From Streptomyces sp. TLI_105 (GTDB lineage: Bacteria; Actinomycetota; Actinomycetes; Streptomycetales; Streptomycetaceae), in assembly GCF_900105415.1 (NCBI RefSeq), contig NZ_FNSM01000001.1, positions 3,572,501 through 3,636,500 on the forward strand: DNA of 64,000 nt. The letters are read 5' to 3'. Positions within the stretch are counted from its first letter, which is position 1. Every line of letters starts with the position of its first letter. Positions 31,301 to 38,608 of the stretch are shown here, one piece after another. Position numbers and translations under genes: made by a program. The notes under the pieces are model-generated. The model was not told the DNA's origin, ran no database searches, and saw only the letters and a program-made list of their open reading frames with translations.

Positions 31301-31453
31301 GCGGTAGCCGCCGAGCGCGAGGTCCTCCTCGGCGTTGGCGTCCTCGCGGAACCGGGCGGGACTGGCGCCCCAGGCGTCGAGCACGCCCCGCCGCAGCCGT
31401 GCGGTGCCGAAGGGATCGGTTCCGTCGGTCGTCGTCCGGACGCTGACGCTCAC
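28322..31453 (-). CDS. Sacsin-like GHKL ATPase protein
   Basis: 1043 residues. The N-terminus carries an Hsp90/sacsin-type (GHKL) ATP-binding fold: N-box DRLVVELAQNAADAAHRAG near residue 45-65, then VLAAANTGAPLDAAG and the G2 box GAVGRFGVGFAAVLAVTD. The remaining 800 residues are Leu/Asp/Glu-rich with no domain I can name. The GTG at 31453 follows GGAG by 6 nt. It may act as an ATP-dependent chaperone or conformational switch. The same-direction DUF3027 gene lies upstream, separated by a palindromic repeat element. Confidence 0.8.
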   Translation of the reverse strand: MSVSVRTTTDGTDPFGTARLRRGVLDAWGASPARFREDANAEEDLALGGYRDRLVVELAQNAADAAHRAGVTGRLRLTLHPADHEAPAVLAAANTGAPLDAAGAESLSTLRASAKREQGHGAVGRFGVGFAAVLAVTDEPAVLGRHGGVRWSLAEARELAAEAARYSPGLGDELRRRDGHVPLLRLPLPAEGTAPEGYDTVVVLPMRDAAAEDLAERLLASVDDALLLTLPGLAEIVVETPDGVRTLRRSEDDGYVRVDDSATGGHRWRTVTHGGPIEPELLRDRPVEERLRPHWSVTWAVPVDAEGAPRYPRTTPVVHAPTPTDEPLGIPALLIASLPLDTARRHPAPGPLTDFLVQRAADAYAELLSDWRPVTTAALDLVPGPLGKGPLDGALREAILDRLPRVAFLAPAAPSEELPALRPIEAEVVEGAGAETVEVLAEVFPTLLPAGLERRPELRTLGIGRVPLTEAIDRLAGVDRPPTWWWRLYDSLAGVDPDRLTGLPVPLAESAEGARIRTTIGPRQVLLPQDRTPAELTRLGLKVAHPEAAHPLLEKLGALPATPRAVLTTPQVRAAVAASLDAGEIWDEDADALDAEELADTVLALVRDAELDPGDEPWLGALALPDEDGELSPAGELVLPGSPFAAVMREDELAFVDGDLAARWGEQPLAACGVLANFALIRATDLVLDPDEVEPREGDYPEPDDAGLLDAVDVWCEDVLDRLPMTPVPPVATEIVAVRDLDLVDDDCWPMALALLAQPPLRDALTQPVRVLLPDGTTETVRSYTAWWLRDHPVLDGRHPAGLRAEGSDPLLAGLYDSADATGFEDEQVLRALGVRTSVAALLDEPGGAAELLTRLADPSREVTAVQLHALYTALADLDPEQVTLPDELRAVVDGTLVVVDASEALVADAPDLLPLAGDLPLLPVSPSRAADLADLFQVRRLSEAVEAEVTTVGEEHEVPPSVHALLGPATPASYVEHEELHAGGTELDWRRTPDGVVHAATLEGVAAGLAWAAGQWPRRFEVAALLEDPSRTTELARDRWFD

Positions 31454-31589
31454 GTCTGACTCCACTCTGCGGGGCGGTCGGTCCCGGACCATTGGGCCCG
31501 GGGCCCGAAGGTACCGCGCGCCGACCGGACCGGGTTACGGGCCGCGCCTCCGCCGCACCGTGGTGAGCCGCGCCTCCGGTGGCCCTGGT

Positions 31590-31765
31590 CGTGGGCAATC
31601 GTTCCGCCGGGGCGGTGCCCGCCTGCCGTTGTGGCAATCGTTCCGCCGGGGCGGCGCCCGCCCGCCCGCTCACCCCGTTGTGGGCAGTCGTTCCGCCCCA
31701 GCGGGACGATTGCCCACACGGGGCGGGGCGGGAGGGGCACCGCCCAGCCCTGGGCGCGCCCGCCC
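31590..31765. repeat. Interspersed palindromic element, copy 1 (no core)
   Basis: Same modules as the elements at 41.5 and 51.4 kb. Direct modules GTGGGCAATCGTTCCGCC start at 31591 and (as GTGGCAATCGTTCCGCC) at 31631; a third at 31678 joins head-to-head to an inverted module (31697-31721), forming a near-perfect stem with 18-bp arms (31680-31719). A partial inverted module ends at 31765. The 60-bp core arms of the other copies are missing. Occupies most of the 322-bp gap between the DUF3027 and sacsin-like genes. Confidence 0.8.
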
Positions 31766-31775
31766 GGCGGGGGGA

Positions 31776-32705
31776 CTACGAGTGGCCCAGGTCTTCCGAC
31801 GCCGCGTCCGGTTCCGTCGTGGAGCCGGAGTCCTTCGCCGGGCGGAGGGGGAACTCGTCCGCGGCCATGGAGTCCAGGACCGGCGCCGCCGGCCGCGGCG
31901 GCTTCGGCATGACGGCGGCCTCCGAGTGCCCCCCGCAGCCGTACGCGAGGGACACGACCCGGCCGTCCGCCGGGGAGAACTCGTTGGCGCAGATGCCGAA
32001 GGCCTGCTTCAGGGAGCCGGCCAGCGGCACCAGGAACGCGCAGGACTCGCACGAGGCGGGCGCCGCCTGTGCCATCGGCGTCTTCGCGCCGAACGCCTCG
32101 TCCCACCGGTCCGCCGCCACGTGCAGGCCGTAGCGGGAGAGGACCCTCGCCCGGCGCATGCCGAGCTCCTCGGCGACCGCGGCGATGGCCCCGCGCGACG
32201 GGGTGCGCGAGGTGAGCTCGGCGTCCTCCTCGTCGAGGTGCTCCTCCATCTCCTCCGAGACGACGGAGTTCGGCGGCGGCGTGTCCTCGCCGGAGTAGCC
32301 GGGCTCCAGGCGCAGGTCGTCCTGCTCCGTGGGGAGGAGGTCGCCGGGGCCCATGTCGCCGGGCCGCAGCCGCTCGCTCCACGGCACCCATTCGGGGGCG
32401 AGGAGCGCGTCGGCGCCGGGCAGCAGGACGGTTTCGTCAAGCGTGACGTTCTTGGCGCGGGAGGCGCGGGTGACGGTCACCGCCCAGCGCCAGCCCCGAT
32501 AGCCGGGCTCCTTGGACTCGAAGAAGTGCGTGACGACCCGGTCGCCCTCCGCGACGACCTCGACGTGCGCGCCCACGATCCCTGGCGCGGCCGCCTCCTC
32601 GGCGGCCTCCCGCGCGAGGTCTACGGCCTCCGCGCACAGGCGGTCGGGGATACGCGTGGCTCGCGGGGTACGCGGGGTACCGCTTCGCGTCGTCGCAGCA
32701 CTCAC
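31776..32705 (-). CDS. DUF3027 family protein
   Basis: 309 residues from the GTG at 32705 (purine-rich GGAGAGAAG upstream). It begins SAATTRSGTPRTPRATRIPDRLCAEAVDLAREAAEE and contains HVEVVAEGDRVVTHFFESKEPGYRGWRWAVTVTRA, a signature of actinobacterial DUF3027. Cys pairs CESCAFLVP and GICANE plus YGCGGHSE suggest a zinc site. Soluble. Function unknown; the family usually neighbours the MFS and DUF2771 genes seen here. Confidence 0.82.
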   Translation of the reverse strand: MSAATTRSGTPRTPRATRIPDRLCAEAVDLAREAAEEAAAPGIVGAHVEVVAEGDRVVTHFFESKEPGYRGWRWAVTVTRASRAKNVTLDETVLLPGADALLAPEWVPWSERLRPGDMGPGDLLPTEQDDLRLEPGYSGEDTPPPNSVVSEEMEEHLDEEDAELTSRTPSRGAIAAVAEELGMRRARVLSRYGLHVAADRWDEAFGAKTPMAQAAPASCESCAFLVPLAGSLKQAFGICANEFSPADGRVVSLAYGCGGHSEAAVMPKPPRPAAPVLDSMAADEFPLRPAKDSGSTTEPDAASEDLGHS

Positions 32706-32999
32706 AGGTCTCGCTTCTCTCCTACGCCGTCTCACGGGTGCGCCGGCCGAGGGGCGGGAGCGAAGCCACGGGCGGCGGGCGGAGCGGACCAGGGGGCCGC
32801 ATCGACGTCCGCACCCGACTTGTCTCGCACGTCTCGGGCACACCTAACGTCATCCATTCTGCGGGATGCCGAAGAGGCGCGCGGCCGAGAGCTTCCGCCG
32901 GTGACGCGCTACGCACGCTACCCCGTTCGCGGGCCTCCGCCCACCTGCCCGCCCCAAGTGGCCCGTATCGCGGACGACCCGCCCGCCGGAACCGCCCGT

Positions 33000-33162
33000 G
33001 TACGGGCCTCGGCCGACCACGAGGGCGGCGGCGTACGGGCCGGGCCGATCACCGGGGCAGCGGCGTACGAGCCGGGCCGAACACGGGGCGGGCGGTGGCG
33101 TACGGGCCCGGCCGAACACGGGGCGGGCGGCGGTCTACGGGCCCGGCCGAGGCGTGCGCCCC
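33000..33162. repeat. 32-36-bp tandem array between divergent genes
   Basis: Nearly five units of GTACGGGCCCGGCCGAACAC...GGCGG begin at 33000, 33033, 33065, 33100 and 33136. The 537-bp gap 32706-33242 otherwise holds GC-rich sequence with the DUF3027 promoter region (minus strand, near 32840-32860) and, at 33231-33236, CACTAT as a leaderless -10 for the MFS gene. Confidence 0.82.
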
Positions 33163-33242
33163 ACCGCCCCGTTCCCGATCGCCCCCGGCGGTCTCCGTCG
33201 CGCCACGGTTCGTCGGGCGCGCCCTTGGGGCACTATGACGGA

Positions 33243-34622
33243 GTGGCAGCCGCACGGTCCCCCGTACGATCGCATGATCCCGCCGGGCCGCTCCGCCGAG
33301 CGGGCCGGAAGGTCGGGCGTGCCCTGCACCTGCCGTTCACCGGGACCGCGAAGGGCATCCGGAAGGCCACGCACGCGCATGGCGCGGGCGAATCGGGGCT
33401 CGGGAAGCTGATCGAGCTGCACGCCGTGAACGGCGCCGGCGACGTCATGATCACCGTCGCCCTCGCCTCCACCGTCTTCTTCTCCGTGCCGACCGACGAG
33501 GCCCGCGGCCGCGTCGCGCTCTACCTGGCCGTCACGATGGCCCCCTTCACCCTCCTCGCCCCCGTGATCGGTCCCCTCCTGGACCGGATCCCGCACGGGC
33601 GGCGCGCGGCGATGGCGGGCGCGATGCTGACCCGCGCGGTCCTCGCGATCATGATGTCGGGGGCCGTGGCGACGGGCGGTCTGGAGCTGTACCCCGCGGC
33701 GCTCGGCGTCCTCGTGGCCTCCAAGGCGTACGGGGTGGTCCGCAGCGCCGTCGTGCCCCGGCTCCTGCCACCGGGCTTCTCGCTCGTGAAGGCGAACTCC
33801 CGGGTCACGCTCGCCGGGCTGCTCGCCACCGGCATCGCCGCGCCCGTGGGGGCGGGGCTGCAGATGATCGGGTCGGGCTGGCCGCTGTACGGGGCGTGCG
33901 CCCTGTTCCTGCTCGGGACGTTCTGGGCACTGCGGATGCCGCACAAGGTGGACTCCGCGAAGGGCGAGCGGCGGGCGCACCTGCTGACCCACGGCGAGAA
34001 GAAGCCGAGCCTGCGGACGGTGGGCCCGTCGGTGCTGCACGGCCTGGAGGCGAACGCGGCGCAGCGCATGCTGTCCGGCTTCCTGATCTTCTTCCTGGCG
34101 TTCCTGCTGCGCGAGCATCCGCTGTCGGGGCAGAGCGCCGCCGTCTCCCTGGGGATCGTGGGCGTGGCGGCGGGCACGGGGAACGCCTGCGGCACGGCCG
34201 CCGGCTCACTGCTGCGGGACCGGGGCCACGGGCCCGAGGTGATCATCGCCACGATGATCACGGTGGTGTTCGGTACGGCGGTCTGCACGGCCGTCTTCTT
34301 CGGCGGCCTCATGGTCGCCGTCCTCGGCGCGGTCGCGGGGCTCACCCAGGCCCTGTCGAAGCTGTCGCTGGACGCGCTGATCCAGCGGGACGTGCCGGAG
34401 CTGGTGCGGACCTCGGCGTTCGCCCGTTCCGAGACGGCCCTGCAGATGGCGTGGGTGGTGGGCGGCGGGATCGGCATCGCCCTGCCCCTGAACGGCACCC
34501 TCGGCATGTCCACCGCCGCCGCGATCCTGGGCCTGGGCGCGCTCCTCTCCGTCCGCGGCCTCCTCTCGGCGTCCCGCAGCCGCTCGGGCCCCAAGGGCCG
34601 CCCCAGGGCGAAAGTGCCCTAG
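33243..34622 (+). CDS. MFS-family transporter
   Basis: 459 residues. The GTG at 33243 is 6 nt after CACTAT, suggesting a leaderless start. A 60-residue basic cytoplasmic N-terminus leads to about twelve helices; the cytoplasmic loop GPLLDRIPHGRRAAMAG fits the MFS loop 2-3 motif. No antibiotic-type signature stands out. Position between DUF3027 and DUF2771 genes is the conserved actinobacterial arrangement. Substrate unknown. The TAG stop is in the first unit of a ten-copy array. Confidence 0.85.
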   Translation: MAAARSPVRSHDPAGPLRRAGRKVGRALHLPFTGTAKGIRKATHAHGAGESGLGKLIELHAVNGAGDVMITVALASTVFFSVPTDEARGRVALYLAVTMAPFTLLAPVIGPLLDRIPHGRRAAMAGAMLTRAVLAIMMSGAVATGGLELYPAALGVLVASKAYGVVRSAVVPRLLPPGFSLVKANSRVTLAGLLATGIAAPVGAGLQMIGSGWPLYGACALFLLGTFWALRMPHKVDSAKGERRAHLLTHGEKKPSLRTVGPSVLHGLEANAAQRMLSGFLIFFLAFLLREHPLSGQSAAVSLGIVGVAAGTGNACGTAAGSLLRDRGHGPEVIIATMITVVFGTAVCTAVFFGGLMVAVLGAVAGLTQALSKLSLDALIQRDVPELVRTSAFARSETALQMAWVVGGGIGIALPLNGTLGMSTAAAILGLGALLSVRGLLSASRSRSGPKGRPRAKVP

Positions 34623-34842
34623 GGCGCCCCGTACGGAGCCTTGGAGCACCGCGTACGAAGCCCTGGGGCGGCCCGTGAGGAGCCTTGGAGCACCGCGTAC
34701 GACCCCCGGGCGCGCCCGTACGGGAGCGGCCCCTGGAACACCGCGTACGGAGCCCTGGGACACCGCGTACGAAGCCCTGGGGCGCCCGTACCGAGCCCCG
34801 GGTCACCGCGCGCGAAGTCCCCGGGACACTCCGTACGAAGCG
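34619..34842. repeat. 22-bp x 10 tandem array spanning the MFS stop codon
   Basis: Units such as CTGGGACACCGCGTACGAAG + CC start at 34619, 34641, 34663, 34685, 34707, 34733, 34755, 34777, 34798 and 34821; nearly all are 22 bp. The first reads CTAGGGCGCCCCGTACGGAG + CC and contains the stop TAG. Alternate units resemble each other more than neighbours (TTGGAGCACCGCG versus CTGGGGCG), hinting at 44-bp duplications of a 22-bp pair. Confidence 0.9.
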
Positions 34843-34908
34843 GTACGCCGTGGCGGCACGCCGTACCCCCGCGTGGCGCGGGCGCGGCGGCCCGATAGCC
34901 TTCGGCTC

Positions 34909-35388
34909 ATGACCGTTGCGTTCTTCTCCGGCTCGCGCCGCCGGGCCGCCGTCGCCCTCGGGGCCGTCTCCGCCGGCCTCCTCGTACTCTCCGCCTGCGA
35001 CAAGCCGACTCCGCTCGCGACCCTGACGGTCGGGACCGACTCGGTGAACTCCGAGGCCGCCTGCTACAACGACGGCGACGCCATCAAGGAGTCGCAGATC
35101 CAGCAGTGCCTCAACAAGAAGGCCGAGAAGACCATCACGGTCTCCACGGACGACAAGATCCGCTTCGGCGTGGACCCGGAGATCGCGGACCACGGCTGGA
35201 CGATCTTCCTCGGCGGCCAGCAGGCCGAGCCCGAGCCGTACAAGAAGACGTACCGGACCATCCCGGCCAGCGCCTTCTTCTCCAGCCAGACCGGCGAGGC
35301 CACCGACAAGACCCAGGTGACCATCGTCGAGAACACCGGCAAGAAGCTGACCGGCATCTGGCACTTCCAGCTGAAGAAGGACTCCTGA
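34909..35388 (+). CDS. DUF2771 family lipoprotein
   Basis: 159 residues. Lipoprotein signal: basic SRRRAAVAL, hydrophobic helix and lipobox LVLSAC with Cys about residue 26. The mature part (KPTPLATLTVGTDSVNSEAACYNDG...HGWTIFLGG...AFFSSQTGEATDKTQVTIVENTGKKLTGIWHFQLKKD) is characteristic of actinobacterial DUF2771. TAGCCT (34896-34901) sits 7 nt before the ATG, so leaderless. Located outside the membrane; function unknown. Ends 7 bp before mqnB and may be co-transcribed with it. Confidence 0.85.
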   Translation: MTVAFFSGSRRRAAVALGAVSAGLLVLSACDKPTPLATLTVGTDSVNSEAACYNDGDAIKESQIQQCLNKKAEKTITVSTDDKIRFGVDPEIADHGWTIFLGGQQAEPEPYKKTYRTIPASAFFSSQTGEATDKTQVTIVENTGKKLTGIWHFQLKKDS

Positions 35389-35395
35389 TCCACCG

Positions 35396-36154
35396 GTGGT
35401 CCACCGGATCCTGATCGTGACGGCCGTGGCGGCGGAGGCGGACTCCGTCACCGCCGGCCTCGGCCCCCGCGGTCCTGAGCTCCTCCCGCTGCCGGGGGGC
35501 CTCGCCCTGCGCCGTCACGGCCACGTCGACGTCCTCGTCGGCGGGGTCGGCCCCGCGGCCGTCGCCGCCGCGACGGGGACGGCCCTCGCGTGCGAGGTCC
35601 TGGCCGGGGGCGGCTACGACCTCGTCGTCTCCGCCGGGATCGCCGGCGGGTTCCTGCCCGCCGCGCCGGTCGGGTCCGTCGTCGTGTCCTCGGCGATCGT
35701 CGCCGCCGACCTCGGGGCCGAGACCCCGGACGGGTACCTCGCCGTCGAGGAGCTCGGCTTCGGCCGCTCCGTCCACCCCGTGCCCGAGGCGCTGACCGGC
35801 CGGATCACGGCCGCCCTGGACGCCGGAGGCCCGCCGTGCGTCCTCGCGCCCGTCCTCACCGTCTCCACGGTCACCGGCACCGCCCGTCGCGCCGCCGAGC
35901 TCGCGGAGCGCCACCCGGAGGCCGCCGCCGAGGCGATGGAGGGCTTCGGCGTCGCCGAGGCCGCCGCCGCGTACGGCGTGCCGGTCGTCGAGATCCGGGC
36001 CGTGTCGAACGCCGTCGGCCCGCGCGACCGCGCCGCCTGGCGCATCGGCGAGGCCCTGGGCGCCCTCGGGAACACCTTCGAGCTGCTCAGCAGGACCGTC
36101 TTCGCGGAACCGGTGAAGCCGGTGGAGTCATTGGAGTCGTGGGAGCCGTCGTGA
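35396..36154 (+). CDS. mqnB: Futalosine hydrolase
   Basis: 252 residues, nucleoside phosphorylase-like fold. It hydrolyses futalosine to dehypoxanthinyl futalosine and hypoxanthine in the futalosine route to menaquinone. Visible: ILIVTAVAAEADSV at the start, LVVSAGIAGGFLPAAPVGSVVVSS, and the catalytic/base-binding end AEAMEGFGVAEAAAAYGVPVVEIRAVSNAVGPRDRAAW. The GTG start follows DUF2771 by 7 bp. The gene end carries a short duplication (GTGGAGTCATTGGAGTCGTG) encoding ESLESWE, and its TGA overlaps the mqnD GTG. Confidence 0.92.
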   Translation: MVHRILIVTAVAAEADSVTAGLGPRGPELLPLPGGLALRRHGHVDVLVGGVGPAAVAAATGTALACEVLAGGGYDLVVSAGIAGGFLPAAPVGSVVVSSAIVAADLGAETPDGYLAVEELGFGRSVHPVPEALTGRITAALDAGGPPCVLAPVLTVSTVTGTARRAAELAERHPEAAAEAMEGFGVAEAAAAYGVPVVEIRAVSNAVGPRDRAAWRIGEALGALGNTFELLSRTVFAEPVKPVESLESWEPS

Positions 36155-37005
36155 CCAAGCTGAAGATCGCCTACTCGCCCTGCCCGAACGACACCTTCGT
36201 CTTCGACGCCTGGGCGCACGGCCGGGTCCCGGGCGCGCCCCGGCTCGACGTGACGTTCGCGGACATCGACGTCACCAACGGCTGGGCGGAGGGCGGCACC
36301 GACCCGCACGACGTCCTGAAGGTGTCGTACGCCGTCCTGCCGTGGATCCTCGACGAGTACGCCCTGCTGCCCTGCGGCGGCGCCCTGGGCCGCGGCTGCG
36401 GTCCGCTGGTGCTGACCAGGGAGGACGGGACCGGGGCGGATCTCGCCGGGAAGACGGTCGCGGTGCCGAGCGAGCGCTCCACCGCCTACCTGCTGTTCCG
36501 GCTGTGGGCGGCCGAGAAGGTGCCCGGCGGGGTCGGCGAGGTCGTCGTGATGCCGTTCCACGAGATCATGCCCGCCGTGCGGGACGGGAAGGTCGACGCG
36601 GGGCTCGTCATCCACGAGGCCCGCTTCACGTACAAGAACTACGGGCTCCACTGCCTCGCCGACATGGGCGAGCACTGGGAGTCCACGACCGGCCTCCCGA
36701 TCCCGCTGGGCGCGATCGTCGCCCGCCGCTCGCTGGGCGCCGAGACCCTTGAGCTGCTCGCCGAGTCCGCCCGCGCGTCGGTGCGGATGGCCTGGGACGA
36801 CCCGGCGGCCTCGCGTCCGTACGTCATGGAGCACGCCCAGGAGATGGACCCGAAGGTGGCCGACCAGCACATCGGCCTCTACGTCAACGAGTTCACGGCC
36901 GACCTCGGCGAGCACGGCTACGCGGCGGTCCGCGGGCTGCTCACGCGCGCCGCGGCCGAGGGGCTCGTACCGCCCCTCGGCCCGGACGCGCTGCGATTCC
37001 CCTGA
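36151..37005 (+). CDS. mqnD: 1,4-dihydroxy-6-naphthoate synthase
   Basis: 284 residues, periplasmic-binding-protein-like fold of the MqnD family. Converts cyclic dehypoxanthinyl futalosine to 1,4-dihydroxy-6-naphthoate for menaquinone. Recognisable: IAYSPCPNDTFVFDAWAHG at the start, DVLKVSYAVLPWILDEYALLPCGGALGRGCGPLV, and GLVIHEARFTYKNYGLHCLADMGEHWE. The GTG (36151) overlaps the mqnB TGA and has GGAG 5 nt upstream, so translation is coupled. The mqnA and mqnC genes are not in the window. Confidence 0.95.
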   Translation: MTKLKIAYSPCPNDTFVFDAWAHGRVPGAPRLDVTFADIDVTNGWAEGGTDPHDVLKVSYAVLPWILDEYALLPCGGALGRGCGPLVLTREDGTGADLAGKTVAVPSERSTAYLLFRLWAAEKVPGGVGEVVVMPFHEIMPAVRDGKVDAGLVIHEARFTYKNYGLHCLADMGEHWESTTGLPIPLGAIVARRSLGAETLELLAESARASVRMAWDDPAASRPYVMEHAQEMDPKVADQHIGLYVNEFTADLGEHGYAAVRGLLTRAAAEGLVPPLGPDALRFP

Positions 37006-37013
37006 CGGGGAGG

Positions 37014-37030
37014 GCCGGACGGAGTCCGGC
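37014..37030. terminator. Short hairpin after mqnD
   Basis: GCCGGAC, loop GGA, GTCCGGC (7-bp stem) 9 bp beyond mqnD, between convergent genes. Weak but well placed. Confidence 0.4.
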
Positions 37031-37073
37031 AGCCGCCCGAAGCCTGCGAAGCAGTGCGAGAGCGGCCGAAAGA

Positions 37074-37457
37074 CTAGACGTCCAGCTGGTCGGCGACCGC
37101 CCGCAGCAGGCCGGCGATCTTCTTGCCCGCCGCCTTCTCCGGGTAGCGGCCGCGCTCCAGCATCGGCGTGATGTTCTCCAGGAGCGTCGTCAGGTCCTGG
37201 ACGATGGACGCCAGTTCGTCGGGCTTGCGGCGCTGCGCCGCGGCGACGGACGGGGTCGGGTCGAGGATCGTGACGGACAGCGCCTGGTCGCCGCGCTGAC
37301 CGGCGACGACCCCGAACTCCACCCTCTGCCCCGGCTTCAGTGCCTCGACTCCGGCAGGGAGCACCGACGAGTGCACGAAGACGTCGCCGCCGTCGTCGCG
37401 GGAGAGAAAGCCGAAGCCCTTCTCGCTGTTGAACCATTTGACCTTGCCGGTAGGCAC
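37074..37457 (-). CDS. Cold-shock domain protein with C-terminal extension
   Basis: 127 residues. Residues 1-65 are a cold-shock domain: PTGKVKWFNSEKGFGFLSRDDGGDVFVHSSVLPAG contains RNP1 (KGFGFL) and RNP2 (VFVHSS), binding single-stranded nucleic acid. The remaining 60 residues (PSVAAAQRRKPDELASIVQDLTTLLENITPML...KKIAGLLRAVADQLDV) are a helical extension found in the longer actinobacterial Csp. GTG start with GAGGA 5 nt upstream inside a repeated GAGGAC run. Likely an RNA chaperone. Confidence 0.93.
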   Translation of the reverse strand: MPTGKVKWFNSEKGFGFLSRDDGGDVFVHSSVLPAGVEALKPGQRVEFGVVAGQRGDQALSVTILDPTPSVAAAQRRKPDELASIVQDLTTLLENITPMLERGRYPEKAAGKKIAGLLRAVADQLDV

Positions 37458-37600
37458 GTCTGTCCTCGTCCTCGTCCTCGTCGATGGGGATGGCAAACGG
37501 CGGGTCGTCGACCGACCCGCCGGCACCAGGCTAATGCTCAGGAGGCCGGTGACAAGACGCCGCCGAGGTGTTCCTCCGGCCTGGGAACTACCCTGGCCGG

Positions 37601-37879
37601 ATGCGTAGTGAAACCCCCGCCGTGCCGGTGGACGACAGTGCCCCGGGTGACGGACTGGTCAAGGCCGGTGTGATCCTGTTCGCGGTCGGCGCGGTCGCGA
37701 CGCTGGTCACCGTGGCCCCGCTGTTCCTCGGGACGGATCCGTTCCCCACCGTCGCGTACCTCGTGTCGATGCTGATGGGGGTCGGGTTCCTGGTCGCCGC
37801 CGCCGGGCTGCTGCGGTCGGTCGCGTCCCAGCGGCGGCAGGCCCGAAAGGCTTCGGCCACGGCCGCTCAGCCGCGGTAG
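37601..37879 (+). CDS. Small two-helix membrane protein
   Basis: 92 residues. Two membrane segments (LVKAGVILFAVGAVATLVTVAPLFLG and FPTVAYLVSMLMGVGFLVAAAGLL) joined by a short loop, and a basic tail SVASQRRQARKAS. TACCCT (37589-37594) lies 6 nt before the ATG, so the mRNA should be leaderless. Family not recognised beyond a general actinobacterial small membrane protein. The last 13 bp overlap the convergent HAD gene. Confidence 0.75.
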   Translation: MRSETPAVPVDDSAPGDGLVKAGVILFAVGAVATLVTVAPLFLGTDPFPTVAYLVSMLMGVGFLVAAAGLLRSVASQRRQARKASATAAQPR

Positions 37880-38508
37880 CCCTCCCACCAGGGGCGGAAG
37901 TCCGTCAGGTCCGACAGGACCACGTCCGCGCCGGCCGCGGCCAGCTCCTCGGCGGGGCAGGGACCGGTCGCGACGGCCACCGAGTACGCCCCCGCCGTGG
38001 CGGCGCCCCGGACGTCGCCCACGTGGTCGCCGACGTACACCCCGGCGCCGTGCGCGCGCAGGGCCTCCGCCTTGCCCTCGGCCCACAGGCCGCCGGCGAC
38101 CGCGTCGGGCTCGATGCCGAGGTGGGCGAGGTGCAGCTCGGCGTGCGGGCCGTTCTTCGCGGTGACCACGATCGTGCGGCCGCCCGCCTCGCGCACGGCC
38201 TCGATCGCGTCCCGGGCGCCCGGCATCGGGACCGTGGGCTCGATCGCGTACGAGGGGTAGAGCGCCCGGTAGCGGGCGGTCATCTCCGTGACGTGCTCCG
38301 CCGGGAACCAGTGCGCCATCTCCTGCTCCAGCGGCGGCCCGAGGCGGCTCACGACGAGGTCGGCGTCGATCGGGACGCCCGTCTCGACGGAGAAGGCGAC
38401 GAAGGCCGCCTTGATGCCCGGGCGGGTGTCGAGCAGGGTCAGGTCGAGGTCGAAGCCGACGGTGAGCGGATTCGTGGGCGGGAGCGGCGCGGCCGGCGTG
38501 GTCGTCAT
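37867..38508 (-). CDS. HAD-superfamily phosphatase
   Basis: 213 residues. HAD motif I DLDLTLLDT (nucleophile Asp near residue 20), a helical cap (residues about 30-95), motif II Thr in TIVVTAKN, motif III Lys in GLWAEGKAEAL, motif IV GDHVGDVRGAATAG. This layout fits PGPase-like C1-cap phosphatases. The substrate is unknown. Divergent from the siderophore importer operon. Confidence 0.88.
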   Translation of the reverse strand: MTTTPAAPLPPTNPLTVGFDLDLTLLDTRPGIKAAFVAFSVETGVPIDADLVVSRLGPPLEQEMAHWFPAEHVTEMTARYRALYPSYAIEPTVPMPGARDAIEAVREAGGRTIVVTAKNGPHAELHLAHLGIEPDAVAGGLWAEGKAEALRAHGAGVYVGDHVGDVRGAATAGAYSVAVATGPCPAEELAAAGADVVLSDLTDFRPWWEGYRG

Positions 38509-38560
38509 GGACCCATTGTCGGGGTACCCGGGGCCCAGGTGTTCGAATAGGGGCGCTGCT

Positions 38561-38584
38561 TAGACTGAGGTGAGCCTAACCAAA
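38561..38584 (+). promoter_or_regulatory. Iron box over the importer promoter
   Basis: TAGACT (38561-38566) is the -10. TGAGGTGAGCCTAACCAAA (38566-38584) matches the DtxR/IdeR/DmdR iron-box consensus TTAGGTTAGSCTAACCTAA at about 15 of 19 positions and covers the expected transcription start, so an iron-loaded DmdR repressor would block the operon. Confidence 0.75.
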
Positions 38585-38608
38585 CCTGCACTCCGCCGAT
38601 GGGGCCCG

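Noticed and set aside
38567..38608. Cobalamin riboswitch before the FecCD operon
   Set aside because: Leader of about 40 nt is too short; an iron box explains control.
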